From Phalacrocorax aristotelis (lineage: Eukaryota > Chordata > Aves > Suliformes > Phalacrocoracidae), in contig NC_134282.1 of NCBI RefSeq assembly GCF_949628215.1, forward strand, positions 9,546,223 to 9,610,222: a stretch of 64,000 bases of DNA. The letters are read 5' to 3'. Under the pieces are notes generated by a model that worked only from the letters and a program-made list of their open reading frames with translations, had not been told where the DNA came from and made no database searches. Position 1 is the stretch's first letter; every line of letters starts with the position of its first letter. This document shows, in pieces, positions 34,701 to 49,700 of this stretch. Position numbers and translations under genes: made by a program.

Positions 34701-37700
34701 CCCTCTGGAACTGTTGCACATTGATACAAATTAAAGCCTTAAACTTTTTACCTTGCTTCAGGCTGATTTATCTCCCAAAATAACCAGAACAAGCGGTAGG
34801 GAATATCCACCCTCACCTGGCACTTGAACACAGACGTTCACTGAACAAAACCTTTGCTATACTGCAGGGACCTTTCAAAACCTGTATTCTTTCAGTGACT
34901 TCTGATAAATACCAACATATTTCATTTATCTGCTACATTTCCTAGTACTTTTGCATTCATGCTACCAAGATGGTATTACTGTATTGAATCTTGACAAAAT
35001 TCCCTTCAGACACTTCCTCCCAATTAGTCTAAGCTCACATATTCTGTTTTGACTTACATGATTTTTTTTGCGGGTTTCTAGCTTTGTAGTACCCCTTAGT
35101 TTATTAAATGCCTTTTTTACTCTATTCTCCAATTTGGAAATGCAGAATTGTGTTTCAAATCCATATTTCATAAACAGATTTTTACCCAAGTCTCTGTTAG
35201 TAAATCAGAGTAAATCAGACTGGCTACAAATCACTGTAACATCATTAATTGATATTGTCACTCGCCTCAAATCAATGGCTAACTTAGACTCCTATCAAGC
35301 CAACTTTATTACTTTCTCCTAGGACTGTATCATATCATTTTTCTTATGGACAGTCATTTTATTAAAGACGCATCATTCAGCCTCAGAGGTTAGGTATGAA
35401 AGCCCAGTTTAGCCCAGTATTCAGATATGACACTCCCAGAGGAGCTCCCAAGCTCCATCACTGAAATCACAGGAAGTTTTATATCGACATTCACGTTTTA
35501 AAAATTTGGCTTACTTTCAATCAAAACTCTGCCGGTGCAGTACCTTCAAGTAACATGAAAATAATTTTTGTAAACAAACAGCTTGTATGTTTCCTGAAAT
35601 GCAGTACTGGTTCCATGTGACAATACAGGAGCGTGAAATGTCAGACCGTATCCTAACAGCGACACCATCGCACCTTTCTGACTGCAAAGTTGAAAGACTC
35701 TGGGCTAGATGGGCCTTCAGTGCAGAGGTCAAACAGGTTTGTTTCATGAACACAAAAGTGTGTATGCAGAAAAAAAAACCCACAACCTTTCTGGTGCTAC
35801 AGATGAAAAATTTAAAGTCTTCTGAATGTTAATTAAAAACTAAATTCTAAAGATAAGCCATGTACAAAAGTGATGTATTTGAGTAGCTTCTGTTGTACTC
35901 CCATGCAGTGCTCTACAGTTACATCTAACAGAGTTAAACAGAAATCCCAAAACAATCTATGAGGTTGAGCAAGAACAGAAATATTTTACCTAATTTATAA
36001 TGGTTATAAAACAGAATTATGGCACCACAATGATTGTTTTACAGACAGAGCACTTTAGAGGAATTTTTAGTTTCTTCTCGCATAGAAATTTTTAATCTGC
36101 GCTCCAAGTGAATTCGTTACATTTTCCTAATTGACTGTATTCCAGAGGCTGCTTTTCACTTTCATATTAATTTTTCCTTAATTGCCAGAAGGGTACATCA
36201 TGTATGCTGTCGCCTTTCTATATAAAACAAGCTGTCAGAACTTAGAAAGTATTGAAATTTGGCCAAAGCAGCCTTTTACACGCCAGCTGGCAAGCTCTCA
36301 AACCACAGATAAGGTCTGAACCACTAAGCAGTTATATTTAAGATGCACAAAGGAAAAAAACCACTTGCACAAAAATTACAGAAAAATGAAATACACGGAG
36401 TTGCTGTTACCCCATGAACCTAGTGAGAGCTGCGAGTTACAGCACGTACAGGGAGGAATTACACAGGGCCTCTCGCATCTGCAAAGTTGGGATCAAGAGC
36501 AATCCCAGGAGGTCCCATGGGGAGCGTTAGAGCCTATAAAACATTTAAGCACTTAGACACTGTTAGGTACTTCTGCAGATTTGAAAACTGCAAATAAAAC
36601 TGCAAAGCAGATTGCTCGAGGACTTCAGACTATCCAAAATCCTATTTTAGACTGTCCAAAGACTTGAGACTATTATCGACCATTGTTAGCAAATGTAGTG
36701 ATGTCACTTTTTAAGATATGGTTTGTTTATTGTTGTTGTTGTATTTTTGGTTTTCTCAGTTTTTAGTCAAAGTTTGAAAATGAAAATACTTCGGACAGGT
36801 TGATAAACACCTTTTTGGAGACAGCATTTCCTCAAAGACTGACCAAGTTCCTTTAAAGAACTGTGCTTTTAAAAACATGAACCTCCACTTACTACATCTA
36901 TGGTAATAAAAAAAAGAAAAGATCTTCACCAAACAACACTCATTATGTAACAGAATGAGACATTACTTACAGAAACAGTATTTTAACAAACATTGAAAAA
37001 CACAGGAAATAGTAAATATACTTGAAATATCTTGAAATCACACTAAAACCCCTACTAATGATGACTGTCTGCTATTTTTCCTACCAAAAAGACTGATTGT
37101 AGAGGATTAAAAAAAAAAAAAACAACTGAAACTGTATTTTCACTACTAGAAGGAAAAATATTTGGAATACCTCAGTACCCCAAGACAACTCAAAATTATT
37201 TGAGGGTTAACAGCACCTGTACTAGCAAAACAAAAACTCAGGATTAATAAAGTGAACTGTATTAATAAAGGTGTAGTTTAGCTTAAGTAATTTCACCTAC
37301 ACCAAAGCCTGCTGTTGCACAGCCTGCTGCTCCACACCATTTTGGTTGCACGCCCGGTGCTGCCACATGTGCTGGCGTAGGCAAAGCTGGGTAACTCCTG
37401 CCTGCAGGCACGACCCAAGGGCCTGGGAAAGCCAGCTGCTGGGAGAGCCAGCTGGGCTCAGGCATTGCGCACCACAGCCTCCTTGAATTCTGCAGCGTGC
37501 AGCACTCTAACGCTATCCTGCTCTCAATCACGTCCCACAGAAAGGACTCCTCCTCAAACAAACAGATTTTAAAGCAGACTGAGAATCTTGTAGAAATAGA
37601 CCATAATTCCAAGAAACTGGAAATAGGCCTGGTTCATTTGGTGGGGTTTTTTTGTTTGGGGGGGGGGGGGGGGGGGTTTGGTTTTTTTTTGTTGTTTTCG

Positions 37701-40700
37701 TTTGGTTGGCTGGGGTTTTTTGCAGGGGGTTGGGTTTTTCTGTTGTTTGTTCATTTGTTTTGTTTTAAATTTTGTGCTGCTGTAAATCAGGATAATCAAA
37801 TACTATTAGGATCCTTCCCTGGCCTAAAAATATTTACTCAGGGATGGTATTCCTACCATGTACATGAGAACATCAAGCAGCAGCAGTCGGCCTCCCTCCA
37901 GGTGGCAAAATCTTCACAGCAGCTTACTTTGTCCGTACAACAAAGAATCCTTAATTCAATAGATATTAAAAAACCATTTTGCTATAATATAACCCTTCTA
38001 CTTAAAATGAAAATACGTGACAAAAGTTTTAGTTTTTTATCCTGTCACAACAGGCCTTTCCTTTGCAAGAATTAGTGTGTGATATGAGCATGTCACTAAA
38101 GTTCCACTGTTTACATATCGAACAAATACTAACACACTCTTTAAAGGAACACAGGATTTTGCTTAGAAATCTAAGCAAAACTTCAGAACTATCTACAGAG
38201 CACAGAAAAGTGACAATTCGCATGGGATCAGGTTTATCAGAACTTGTTTACACACTGACAGACGTGCTGAAGTGAGAAACAGAGCTGCTCTGCAATGCAA
38301 CACCTCCCCAAAAAAACCATTTCTTTAATCCATCCAACAAGTTCCACTCTACAAGAGACTTCACCAGACTTGTCAATTAATGTACCAGGGCACTGCACAA
38401 CAACGTGGCCTCCATTTGCAGCAGAGAACTGCAACAATTCTCGTACAAATAAGAAATTATGCTGTGCACTCTTCTGCTTTTGTTTTATGTAGGAGGAAAG
38501 AGGGGAGAAAAAAGCAATTCAAAATCTGACGAGCCTGGAGGAAATGAATGATGAGAGGGATGGACACTGAGGCAGAGCAACGTGTGATTCTGTGTGAACT
38601 GTGACAAGACCATCACACACATTGTTATGAATTACATACAGCAGCATGAAATTGTGCCATGACTGATATTATTAGGTATCGTCACTCCAACAGGGACAGG
38701 GTTTCATCCACAAAGGCAAACCTAGAGTCCAGACATACCTCATTCTTCAGGAATTAATGCTAATTTATCCTTTTTTAAAAATATATATATATATCCTGAT
38801 ACTCTCTTTCCCTGAAAAGTCCCCACCCGAAGCTTAATCCCCTTGGTTAGATGCAACATTCCTCGGTTACTCTGAGTTTCCAGGGCTTCAGCTACCCCAG
38901 AGCATGAACCCGTCCTCCTTGACTGAGAAGTCATGTCAATATTACAGCCTATGCTAATTTACTTTGTGCTGGCAACGAGCCTGTCAAACCTTAACATGTA
39001 CTCAAAGCTATTCACATGCTAAGTGATTTATGGTCAGAAATAGCATCATCGTACCTTGATTTTAAATTCCAGTTGGGAGTTAATTGTGTACATCATTTCT
39101 GTCCTTTCCATTGTCCGAGCACCTTCGTTGCATAAACGCACCAGCTAGAAGTGAGACATTTATTGAACAGGTTTAATGTACTCAAGACTTGTAATAAACT
39201 CTCATTACTTTATTAAATGCACTTCTGAGGAAGCTTAAAATTTACAAAGGAACTAACATTTTCAGGCTGGGTCAGAGACATAGTGCTTTCAAGACCAGAC
39301 TGCATGCAGCCCTGAGCGACCTGGTCTGCCTCAACAGCCAATTCTGCTTTGAGGCTCTGGATGACCCCCAGAGATCGCCCTCAACCTGAATTATCCTATT
39401 GTAGTATGGTAATTATTTATTCTTCAGGGGAGTCCAGATGGCACGAAGGTTCATCCAGAAGTTCTGACTGAGAAGGGTCACAGCTCTCTGATCCGAGTTA
39501 CTCATCAGCTGCAAAACGAACAGCCTTCCAGAGCGACACATCAGTGCGACCTGCTGCTGCATCTACCGCGCACACCCAGCTCATTCGCAGAACGTCCCCA
39601 CACAAACGTTACAGCACCATCTTGATAAACTAAGGCAAACACTACCCTAGAAAAAGTTTCATTGCAGCTGACCATTAGAATGCCATTTTAAAGCACACTA
39701 CAGTTTGATTGAAGCCTGCACAGGGGGGCGGGGAGAACATAAAAATAGGGGGCAAAGATAAAGACATGAAGATGCATCCCCTGAGCCCTGCAACATCATG
39801 CATGGATCTCCCAGCTGCCAGCGGGCCTTTTCTCCTTTTGTAATCGCACACTTCACACACCATATACCGCTCCTACAGAAAAACCTGAATGCGTTGGCAG
39901 CAGCGCAGTGTTGCCAAATTTAGGATATTTTCCTAAGTAATAAACAGACAGTAATTTAGGCATTAAAACGATCCCTTGTGGCTTTTCTTAAATAAAACAG
40001 TTTGGAGTTTTTATCCTTCAGTACTCTTCCCATTTGCATTATTCATGCATGGAAAATACCAATTTTTGCCTTAAAGTAGACAAGAATTTCAAGGCCCAAG
40101 GTAATGTCCAGCCCCGATGTGTGGAGAAAGATTTTTTTCTTTTTTCCCCCTAAATAAAAATGCACAGTACTTCACATTTCACAACACTCTATGATGCACT
40201 ATAGTTTCTGAAATTCTGAGCTTTTGGAGGCAAAAGATAGCCAGTCCTCAGATCCTTAGATTTTCTTTTCATACCATAACATTCTGTTTTAAAAAGTTTT
40301 CCATATATAAATATATATATTTAAAGAGTTGTTTATACATAAATATAAATGTATTAACAGATGGATTGGAATTTCCTACCAATTTAAAAAAAATGGTAAT
40401 ATGACTGCTCAGGTTCAAATGGAAGGAACTAGAATTTATTACACAAGTAAGCAATGTTGAGATTCCAATCCGTGCACGGAAATGGACTTGTGCTCTTCAT
40501 CCATCGTTGATTCTTGGAAAAAAAGCATGAATACAGGAGAAGAGAACAACCTTGAACAAGTGACAGAAGGTGATGTGGTTAACTTCCAGTACAGTAGAAA
40601 GAATGCTGAAGTTTGCCTAGAAGATTCAGACTCTTTTCTCTACTGTCAGGACAGCGTTTTGGCTTTCTTTATACATATGGCGCACCATATGGCTTTCTGT

Positions 40701-43700
40701 TGGAATGACTGGCAGCAAACAGTGAACACAATGAAACAGGTGAACAAAGTGTTCATTGGTGAAGCTTCATGTTCATGAGTAACGAACATGAAAATTAATT
40801 CCCAAGTGACTTACAAAAACCAACAGCAGCCACTTCTCACGGTGGATTTTTGACATGACAGAAGCACGCAGTGCAATTCAGGAAGGAAAATAGTCAAAGC
40901 GAGAAAAATTCTGCATCCATATTAAACTGCTAAGAACGTACCTTGCTTACTTCTTTCAGGGCTTGCTTGCAGTTCTCATACCTTGGTGAATCCTTTGGAG
41001 TTTTCTGACAAATAGTCTGAAATAAAACATCAGTTACTTCAGAGGACCGAGAAGCACAGATTGTAACAAATACACAATTTTAGGTACGTATTTATTGTAA
41101 TCAAAGAGGTGAAGTCACAGCTGTGGCCTGGGATAAATGAGAGGACACTAGATCACTTCTTCACAGTGCTTCATGACACTAAGGAACGCCTGCCTTGAAA
41201 GCTTTCTGGAGTAAAGTGATGTTTTGCACATCTTGGCCAACCTCCATCCCTGGCAACACGGTGGGGGAGGCAGGCTGGCCATATCCTTCCAGGAAAGGGA
41301 GGGCTTCTGCTGTCTTGCCTCTAACTTTTTGCAAGCCACAATGAAACACCACTACAGCCGTACGTAATCAGGTACTTCCTGTTTCAAGTATCATGTTAAG
41401 CTTGTCCTGGAAGCTGAAACACCCATTTATGTAGACCAGTACTTGCAATAAGGGAACTCCACCAGATTACTCTGTCTTGACCTCTTTGTGGAAAGGAACT
41501 ATTCCAAATGACTAACAGAGAAGGTTCCTAAGGCTGCACTGTCGTGTGTATCATGATAAAATACACGTAACAGTATTATTTTATTAAAACAAGAAAGCAC
41601 ATGAAAGACAGCTGCAGCACCCAAACAGAGGAAGCACTGGAAAGTAATGAGAAGTAAAACCAACCTATAAGCTACACATGAGAGTTTTATCTATTGACAG
41701 AGTTTATTCTCGGGAGTTAGAGGTAAAGACAAAGTCCTATCAGAAACAGGCAGTTTGAATCAGTGACAGATCAGTTAAGTCACTTTTTTGATTGAGAAAT
41801 GGGAACATCGTAAGGTATTTTATATTAAGTTAGTCTTTGGCTTAATTATGTTCCCTCCTCTCTGAAGGTAGCTGGAGCCAGGTAGTACTGAAACCTTAAA
41901 AAATGAATTCACTCTGAATTCTCAATATAAGGTTTACACAACCACCTCCAAGAAAAACAAATACACAAAACTGAAACAGAGGAAAATAAAATGCTTGGTT
42001 TGCTTGTTTAGATTCTTTCAGCTGAAGAGGGGAAAGAGGCAAAGGAGGAAAAAACCAACCACCAAGAAGGTGACAGCACACCTAGTGACACACCAGTGTG
42101 ATACTGGATTATTATTCCTTTTTTTAGACCTAGAAATGTAATGCAGAGGGGAGAGTATTCAACGTCCATGAATGAACTAAGTAACTATCCAGATGATTAA
42201 TCGAATTAATCAGTACTCAATTTGCAAATAGATAGAAGAAAAAAATTATTAATCCTCTTTCTGGATCCTACCGATGCTAGAGTCTGAGTCTGCATTTTAA
42301 TCTGCACTATTGCTGGTGGTCCATCTCATAAAATTACTTCTAGCATCTTAATTGAAACACCATGAATCTGGGTGTGAACTTTGCTCCACAAATACTCAGC
42401 TGCACTTCATCACACTTCATGAGTCACCCAGTTCCTGCGCAGGAAGAGAACACCACACCATGTATCACACCAGTAGGAAAATGAACGTATCAATACTGCT
42501 CCACTCACGAGCAGCTCCCGTGCCCTCGAGAAGGGAGTTCGTGCTTCAGGGTTACACTGTGACCCTCTTAACTGAGGGTCTTAATGGCTCTGTTCCTGAA
42601 AGTAAGTCTTTACTGCAAAAGGGCCCATATCTCATCTATACGACAGGAAGTCTTGTTCTTTCTGTAACTTCTGTGAAATTAAACTGTAGGGTTTAATTTT
42701 AATCCTAACACTAAATACAATTTCTGCGCTAGGTTCCTTGGTTTCAGAATCATTTTGACCCTTTACAGTTTTTCCATTAGAATATCTAAATATTTAATTT
42801 TTGAAGGGGGACTCAGGAGCAGGAGGTACCGGTCACAGTAAGTGAACAAATGCTACAGGACTTCATAATCAATAGACCAGTATCTACAGCCCTGTACCTC
42901 ATGTAAGAAAGAACATATGGAAAGACTTTAGCGAACTAGGACTTGAATATGAAAGAATGCGAGCATGGAAAGGACGTGCGTCAAGGTAAAATAGAAAAAT
43001 AACTCTGTTCTCACATCCATCAGTAAGGGAAGCCGCGTAACTCTCTGCATGGGAAGAATGAGGAAAGAGATCATTGGTAAATTCCGACAGTCTTCATGGG
43101 ACTCGATCCGTGATAACACCTCTTTAAATGCTGGATTTGTGGCTCTGGTGGGAAAAAGGGGGAGAGAATTAAATGGTTTGTTTTACCAGAGAATTGTGAA
43201 AGTTGCTAAATTTTAAATATATTATTTTATTAATAGGGAAGCATGGTTTGAAGGAGTCACATCAACTATGCCTTCAGCTTTATTTATTTAGACATGAGAG
43301 ACCAGTATTGACATTTAGAAACCTCAAGTTCTCTGACACATGAACATGAGTGCCAGACTCCGATGTAACACGCCATGTGAAGGCACCTTTGACATTGATT
43401 AAGCTGTACTTATCAGCAGAAAGGGAATGTGACACAAGACCACAAATCAGACTGGACTATGCGGCCAGGCATGTTTTCACTCTCAATTACTTCAGAGGAA
43501 CCTGCACATTAAGGAAAGCTAAGCATGTTAGTGCCTGTTTAGTTGGAAGCCGTATTTTACACCAGATACCATGGCCTACGACTCACTCCTACTACAAAGG
43601 GGGTGATTTCGCAATCGTATTTTACTATTAGTTCTTACAGTAATTTCTGCAGTGTTCGCTGCTGATAGACTTCATTGGTGCAGTACTTTACGTATGGATC

Positions 43701-46700
43701 AAATGTTGACGAAGTGTGCTTTTCAACTATATCACTAATATCATCAATAAAGATGTTGTTCTGATGTCTTGCTTCAAGTTCTTTAAAGAACCTGTGAAAA
43801 AAAGAAATTAATCATTTTTACAAAACAACAGCAGATACTCTCTTGCAACATTTTACACTTCACCTGACACAACCCATGACTTCTATGCCCTAATGACGAT
43901 GTGAACGGTTTGTGAAAGGGTGAGATCGTTCTCTCCTTCGGCAGAACAGTGAGAGAAATCTTTACACGATACAAGTCAAAGGGTGGCGGTGGCACCTGGC
44001 AGGGCTCAGCATAAGCAATGCTGGCAAAGTTACTTCCTATTCTCTGGCTGCCAAAACCGAAACGGCATTACTGATCTGGTTCGACTAGAATTTCCAGAAA
44101 CAGGGCTGCAAAAGAACTGAAACAACTTCAAGCACAACATTTACACATTTCCGCTTGTAATAAAGGAAGTACAATACAGAAATGTTCAATGAAGTAAAGC
44201 TGCATGTGAACTGCTAAACTAAGAACAAAAAAACCAATCTGCTGAGCACCTCGTCCAGCTGACTTCTTCCCCTAAAAGTGCCTGTTCCAAGAACTTCTCA
44301 GTTCTTCATCCCCTGTTCCATATCTAGGTTCCTTTGGCCTCTGAAAGCTTTCCACTCCTCCTTGCACTTCTGATTTTACCAGAAAACAAAAGCTTTTATT
44401 TTCACAATGCTCATTAGAAATATTTCACTGTGTGCGGCGTAAGAACTCACACAACACAGATTGGCATTAGATCTGTTGCAGGTCATTAGAATTCCCGACG
44501 CTGACACTCTGACACCACTGCAACCCGCAGAAACCTAGAAGCTACTGAAAGTCGCTCCAATACTAGACTTGCCTGCAGCCTTCAAAGATGATTCAGTAGA
44601 ACAATCCTGAACTCTGTAGAATAAACCAGCTAATAAAACAACTCTCATATAGCACAGGGGGAAAAAAAAAAAAAGAAAAAACTTGGAACACATGATCTCC
44701 CATCAAGCTAAAACATTCTGAAACATGTTTTATTTTGTCCCTTTATTCCATTTCTTATTACTAACACTGGCTCTTTAAAAACCTGTCACCTTGCAGCATT
44801 TCATTTTACCTGCACCACCAATGTTCTCCAGAGTTTGCTTTATAAGCAAACCTCAAACACATAAGAGACGGAGAACAGGATGAACAGGAGCTTATCATAC
44901 AAGTGTTTAACAACATGGGTTAACTAAAATTAAGGCTTTTTTTCACGTGTGCGTGGAAGAAGCTGCCTGAATTTAGCGGTTGCCAGACTCACTCGGTCAA
45001 TCACACCATCAGAGGAATCAAGCGTGGGAAGTTTTGGTTTGGATTTTTTGTTTGGTTTTGGTTTTTTTTACAGTTCTGACATATTAACTGCAGACTGAAC
45101 TGAGCGATGTTTATCAGTGCTGTCATTTAATGAAAAACAGGACACCGCCTACAGATAGATACAATGCTGTCTGCTACAGTGCACAATTTTCTTCTCTCTC
45201 TTCCCGTTTAAGTGGTGCAGCAGTACTTTTTGGAAGCCTTGCCGCTTTTGGAAGGCAGAGTCCTCCAGCACCCTTCCATCCTCCACCCATCTTATGTCAA
45301 CGCACAAAACATTTCGAGTTGTCACTGACTTGCATTATGCGCTGTACTCGGGGTTTTAGTATCAAGGACAGCACTAGCTGGCAAAGCACACCAAGCTGCA
45401 GTGAGGCCTCGCACAACACATGGACAAATGCTGAAGTTAACAGTTGCCTGAAATTTCACTGGGGTCCAAGAAGGGGCAGGGGGGTGCGTCCAAGTCACAC
45501 AGCCTACAATTTCTCATGAACCACAACAGTCAGATTTCAACCGCTGACCACCATGAACTGCAGACAACTGGAATTCGTTTCTACTCTACTCAGACATGTT
45601 TATAGTTGGGAAAGCTTCTCAGCACACTGCCAATTTACTTTGCTCGGGAAATTAGGAAATATAACATTTCTTCCTGCTCTATGTTATGGCACGCTGACAA
45701 GGCTTTTGACCATGCTGGGCTAGAACACCCACTTTTTGAATTTATCTGGTGCTTCACCAATGACATCATCAGTCACAGTCATTGTAAGGAACAGTAAAAT
45801 TCTTGGATCATAGAAGATTAAACAAAAAAAAAAAAAAAAAAAGAGGAGCAGAAAGCAGCAGCATACCCAAGTCCCACCCCCCACAACACACACTACAAGA
45901 ATTATTACCTCTGGAAACCATGCATCAGATTCTGAATCAAAGTTTGTCTTTTTTTGCATCCAATCTGCTAATTACTAGATTCAATAAGTGAACCAGACAC
46001 ATCATAAAACCCTTTTAACATAAAATTTTAGGGAGATTCTGTCCTAAAAATACCAGTATGAGTGGTTGAGTGATTACACTCAATTTAACCAACTACAAAT
46101 TAGTTGTGCTGTGTGACTGGCTGCTTTTTTTTTTTTTTAAATACCAGAAAGGTTTCTTTAAAGCATTTGTTTCTGTCAAATCCAGAACCTTTCTGGTTAA
46201 AGTTAGATCCAATTAAGTGAAAGTCAAACAGCATCACAAAACAGCATTTGACTTCCCGCATCTTGCCCTGATCGTGTTTAAAAGAGACGTCCAATTTGCA
46301 GTACTCCAAAACTCCCTTCTCACAAAGGCTACGTGCCAAATTTAGAAATACAGGTTTAATTCATTTCCTGTTTGTTTCTTTTTACAGGACAAGATCTAGA
46401 AATACTGGAGATCTCACCTACAGTGGAGTTTGCCCTGTCTTTGTGATAAGGGTTTCCTCCTTAAAGTTGGTGGCTCCTGTGAAGGGTCTTCCCATGTCTT
46501 TCGGCAGCTCATTAACAAGCCGGCAGTCACCAACAGGAGCGATGTCCCGATACTTGCTCCGGCAATTTTCTTAAGCTGTTTTTTCCTACTTGTCGGCACT
46601 GCTTTAGTCAATGACTTATATGCACAACTTTCAAAAACTCCAGTTAATTCAGCTCTATAAACACAAATGTGCAGCGGTACAAGCACAACGTTACAAACTA

Positions 46701-49700
46701 CTCCATACAATTCACCTTTATGAGGCCTAAACTGCCTCATTTACAATTGCGAAACTCCCGTAAACATGAACAGAAGTTCTGCTTTAACTGATGCCATGAA
46801 AAAATACACAAAATAAATGCCCTGAGAGCAACCATTTCGGTCGACATTTCTTCTCAACATTTACTCTCCCTTCACCCCTAGATAAAGATATTAATTGAGC
46901 AAGACTTACATCCTTATGAATACTGCACCTTGCTATCTGGATATTCCAAAACTAGACTGCACTGAATTAAAAACATTCAAATTAGGCAGGTAAAATAGAT
47001 TTTAACTAGGCAGGCTACATTATAGTTAGAAAAACAATTATCTTATGGAATCAGTTATTATCCAGGAGCAAAAGACATGTAGAATCAAACGACAGCACAT
47101 AAAAAGAATATACAGAAAGGTTGAACGTACTGCAAAAAGTCTAGATTATTTGCCTCAAGGGTCACTATAGAAGAAAACCGATACCAAAGCCTTTCTGGTG
47201 TGTGAGACCAGGGAAGCGCAGACTTGGTGGAAGATCTGAAACTGAAGTAGACGTGGAACAGCAGAAGTCACCAGAACCAGGTGATCAGCACCCGAGAGCC
47301 AAGAGGGAGAAAAAAAAATTCTGATAACATTACTAAAAGATCATTTTATTCTGTCTGCAAAATGGCAGAATACACATGGTAGCATTACCAGGTTGGTGAG
47401 AGGGACAGACAGTATAATATCGTTACTGTTTTGTATGTGGGTTACGCAGCAGTCACAGAATCAAGGTTCTGAAACATTTATCTGACTTTTTTCCTACTGC
47501 TTACGGTACTGATTTTTTTATCTCCTCGCAGGTTCATGCGATTCTCCATTGCTAACCATTCTGGTCAGCACCATTGCTCCCCTCTGTCAGACGCCCGTCG
47601 CTGAAAATATCAGCCTGTTACCATCAAAGCCATCCTGTGTGTGGAAAGGAACTGCGGCCTGGCTTGTAGATCGCTTATTTCAAAGTTCATTATTATTATT
47701 ATTATTATTCTCGCTTAATGTTTTCAAAGTTATAATGACCTATATGTCTGCATAAAGAAGAGTATAATGCAAATTTAGCTTCACAGAGACGGTGCTGCTG
47801 ACACATTACTACCCCGTAACAGAAAAAAGCCACTGGAGTGGAAGTAAGTACAATTTAGCTTCTTCCTCTTAGAGATAAGAGAACCGGAAAAACAATTACC
47901 AATTTCAGACAACTTCATATAAAAGTAATAAAAAATTCTGATCAGCCTCTCCAAATCTGCATCTTCTCATCAGGAACAGCAGCTTAGTATCTGCGTCAAA
48001 TTTTTTTTTTTTTTGAGGGGTGGGGGGTGGAATTTAGAATAGTAAAAATGGGGAAAGTTAGAGCCTTATTTCCATCGCACTTTTATGCTGCATCAGAATC
48101 GGAGCTTTTAGCAAAAGAATGGCTGAGAAGAGGGTGATCAAAGAGAGGGACAGAAATTAATCAGTTTGTTACAGGAGTTACCACAATCTAAATAATGGAA
48201 AACAACGCATACATACACATATATTTAAAATGGCAAACACTGCAAAGTTAACAGCCCATAAAAGTACCTTTTATTAGGTAATTTCCACTGAGAAACTACA
48301 AAACCAACCAAACAAACAAAAGAAGAGCCCCTGACAGCCTATTTGTTCATTCTGCAACAAACTGGAGCAACTTTCACATGCCTAACCACAACTAACTGTC
48401 CTAATGGTAAGCCGCCTGCCTTTTCAACTATTTATAGCATTCTGGCACAAATCCAGAACAATAAAAAGGCCACGGCAACCCTGGCAATATATTCTGTTAC
48501 AGCCAGATTCCCGAGATAGCGAATAAATGCTCATGGCATCTAGCTCAATGATATGCATTTCAGAAAAACAAATCTTGATTCAACCAATTAATACTCACTG
48601 ACAAATGAACGCAGAAAGAACACTCTGTGGCACTAGAAATGTAAATCTTTTTGATAAATTATAAAGACATCACAACAGGAGTCTTCATTTTAAAATCCTC
48701 TCCCATGCTGAACCAAGTAATGCTTTTTATAGTACTGAGGAGGAGGGTTCTTCTGCCTCTGTTCTCGAGACTGAAAAGTTACTTACATACTCATGTGTCA
48801 CAGAACAAAGGGATCTCTTGCATGTCACAAACAATGACTTTATAAATCATTTTGTGAAGCTTTCTAGCAACAGGGATGAGGCTACTCCCACGTAACAGAC
48901 TTGCTAGAACGGCCAAACTAACAAACACAACAAGCAGAGACCTTGGAGAACGGAGCAGAACAACTGGATGCATAACTTGCCTCCTGCTCTACAAACCCGA
49001 GCTGTCACCTGCAACCCCTACGTTCACAATGACCAAGTGCTAGTACTAGCAAATACTGATGTGTTTACTATATGTAAGGGAACTAATCAATCTTGTTATC
49101 TGGGAAATATTTTCTGCTAACATAAAAAAAAGAACCATACAAAAACATAAATTAAGCATTGCTTAGTCTTGAGGGAAGTGTATCAGCCAAAGAACTCTCC
49201 ACCACAGTCTAGAAATAGCAGTGATTTAGAGAGTGCCCAGGAAATTCTCCAGATGAAGTCTGGAATTTGTCATTTCATTTCAAATTCCCCCATCAGGCTC
49301 CTGCCCCCCTTCCCTTTCAGAGCCCAGCAGGTACCCCTGTGAGTAGCACCACAGCCACTCACCTCCCGGCCACCCTGCGCCAGAGGGAGACTGCAAACAC
49401 TCCCAGGTTAATCTTCCTCACAAGGGCACCTGTGCCAAGTTGGCAACCGCCTAAATCCCATAACTGAAGGAAAACAAGTTCAAAGTGCAAGTGTACTAGT
49501 CACCATGTTACGCTGTTTTACAGCCCTGTGTAGGTGCTGTTCAGAAGGCAAAGCAGCAATGCCTGTCACGGGAAGGGCAGAGGGGCAGGAGGACACCACA
49601 GCACAGATCCGAGTGCTGTCAGGCTTCTCTCTGTGCCATTGCAGGCACTTCAGCCTCTTTCCTACACAACTGTAGAAGTTAACCAGGGCAGCAAACTATC

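Larger units (their letters stand above)
31788..39054 (-). other. ARHGEF26: ARHGEF26 intron between DH and PH, 7.3 kb
   Basis: No gene recognised. G/C-richer patches occur at 33270-34030 and 37290-37510. A 19-G run lies at 37658-37676 within a T/G-rich tract (37635-37765). Confidence 0.75.

Noticed and set aside
37497..38075. 192-codon open frame on the + strand
   Set aside because: It exists only because the 19-G and T/G low-complexity tract lacks stop codons; the translation is Gly/Phe/Leu-rich and resembles no protein.
45130..45519. 129-codon open frame on the + strand in the 16-kb intron
   Set aside because: Low-complexity Ser/Pro-rich translation, no domain, no splice or promoter context; expected by chance.
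46296..46740. Overlapping open frames of 76-108 codons on both strands
   Set aside because: Not credible as full genes: no start context, and several frames are open at once in the G/C-rich patch. Only the 44-codon - strand segment is listed, as an unassigned patch.
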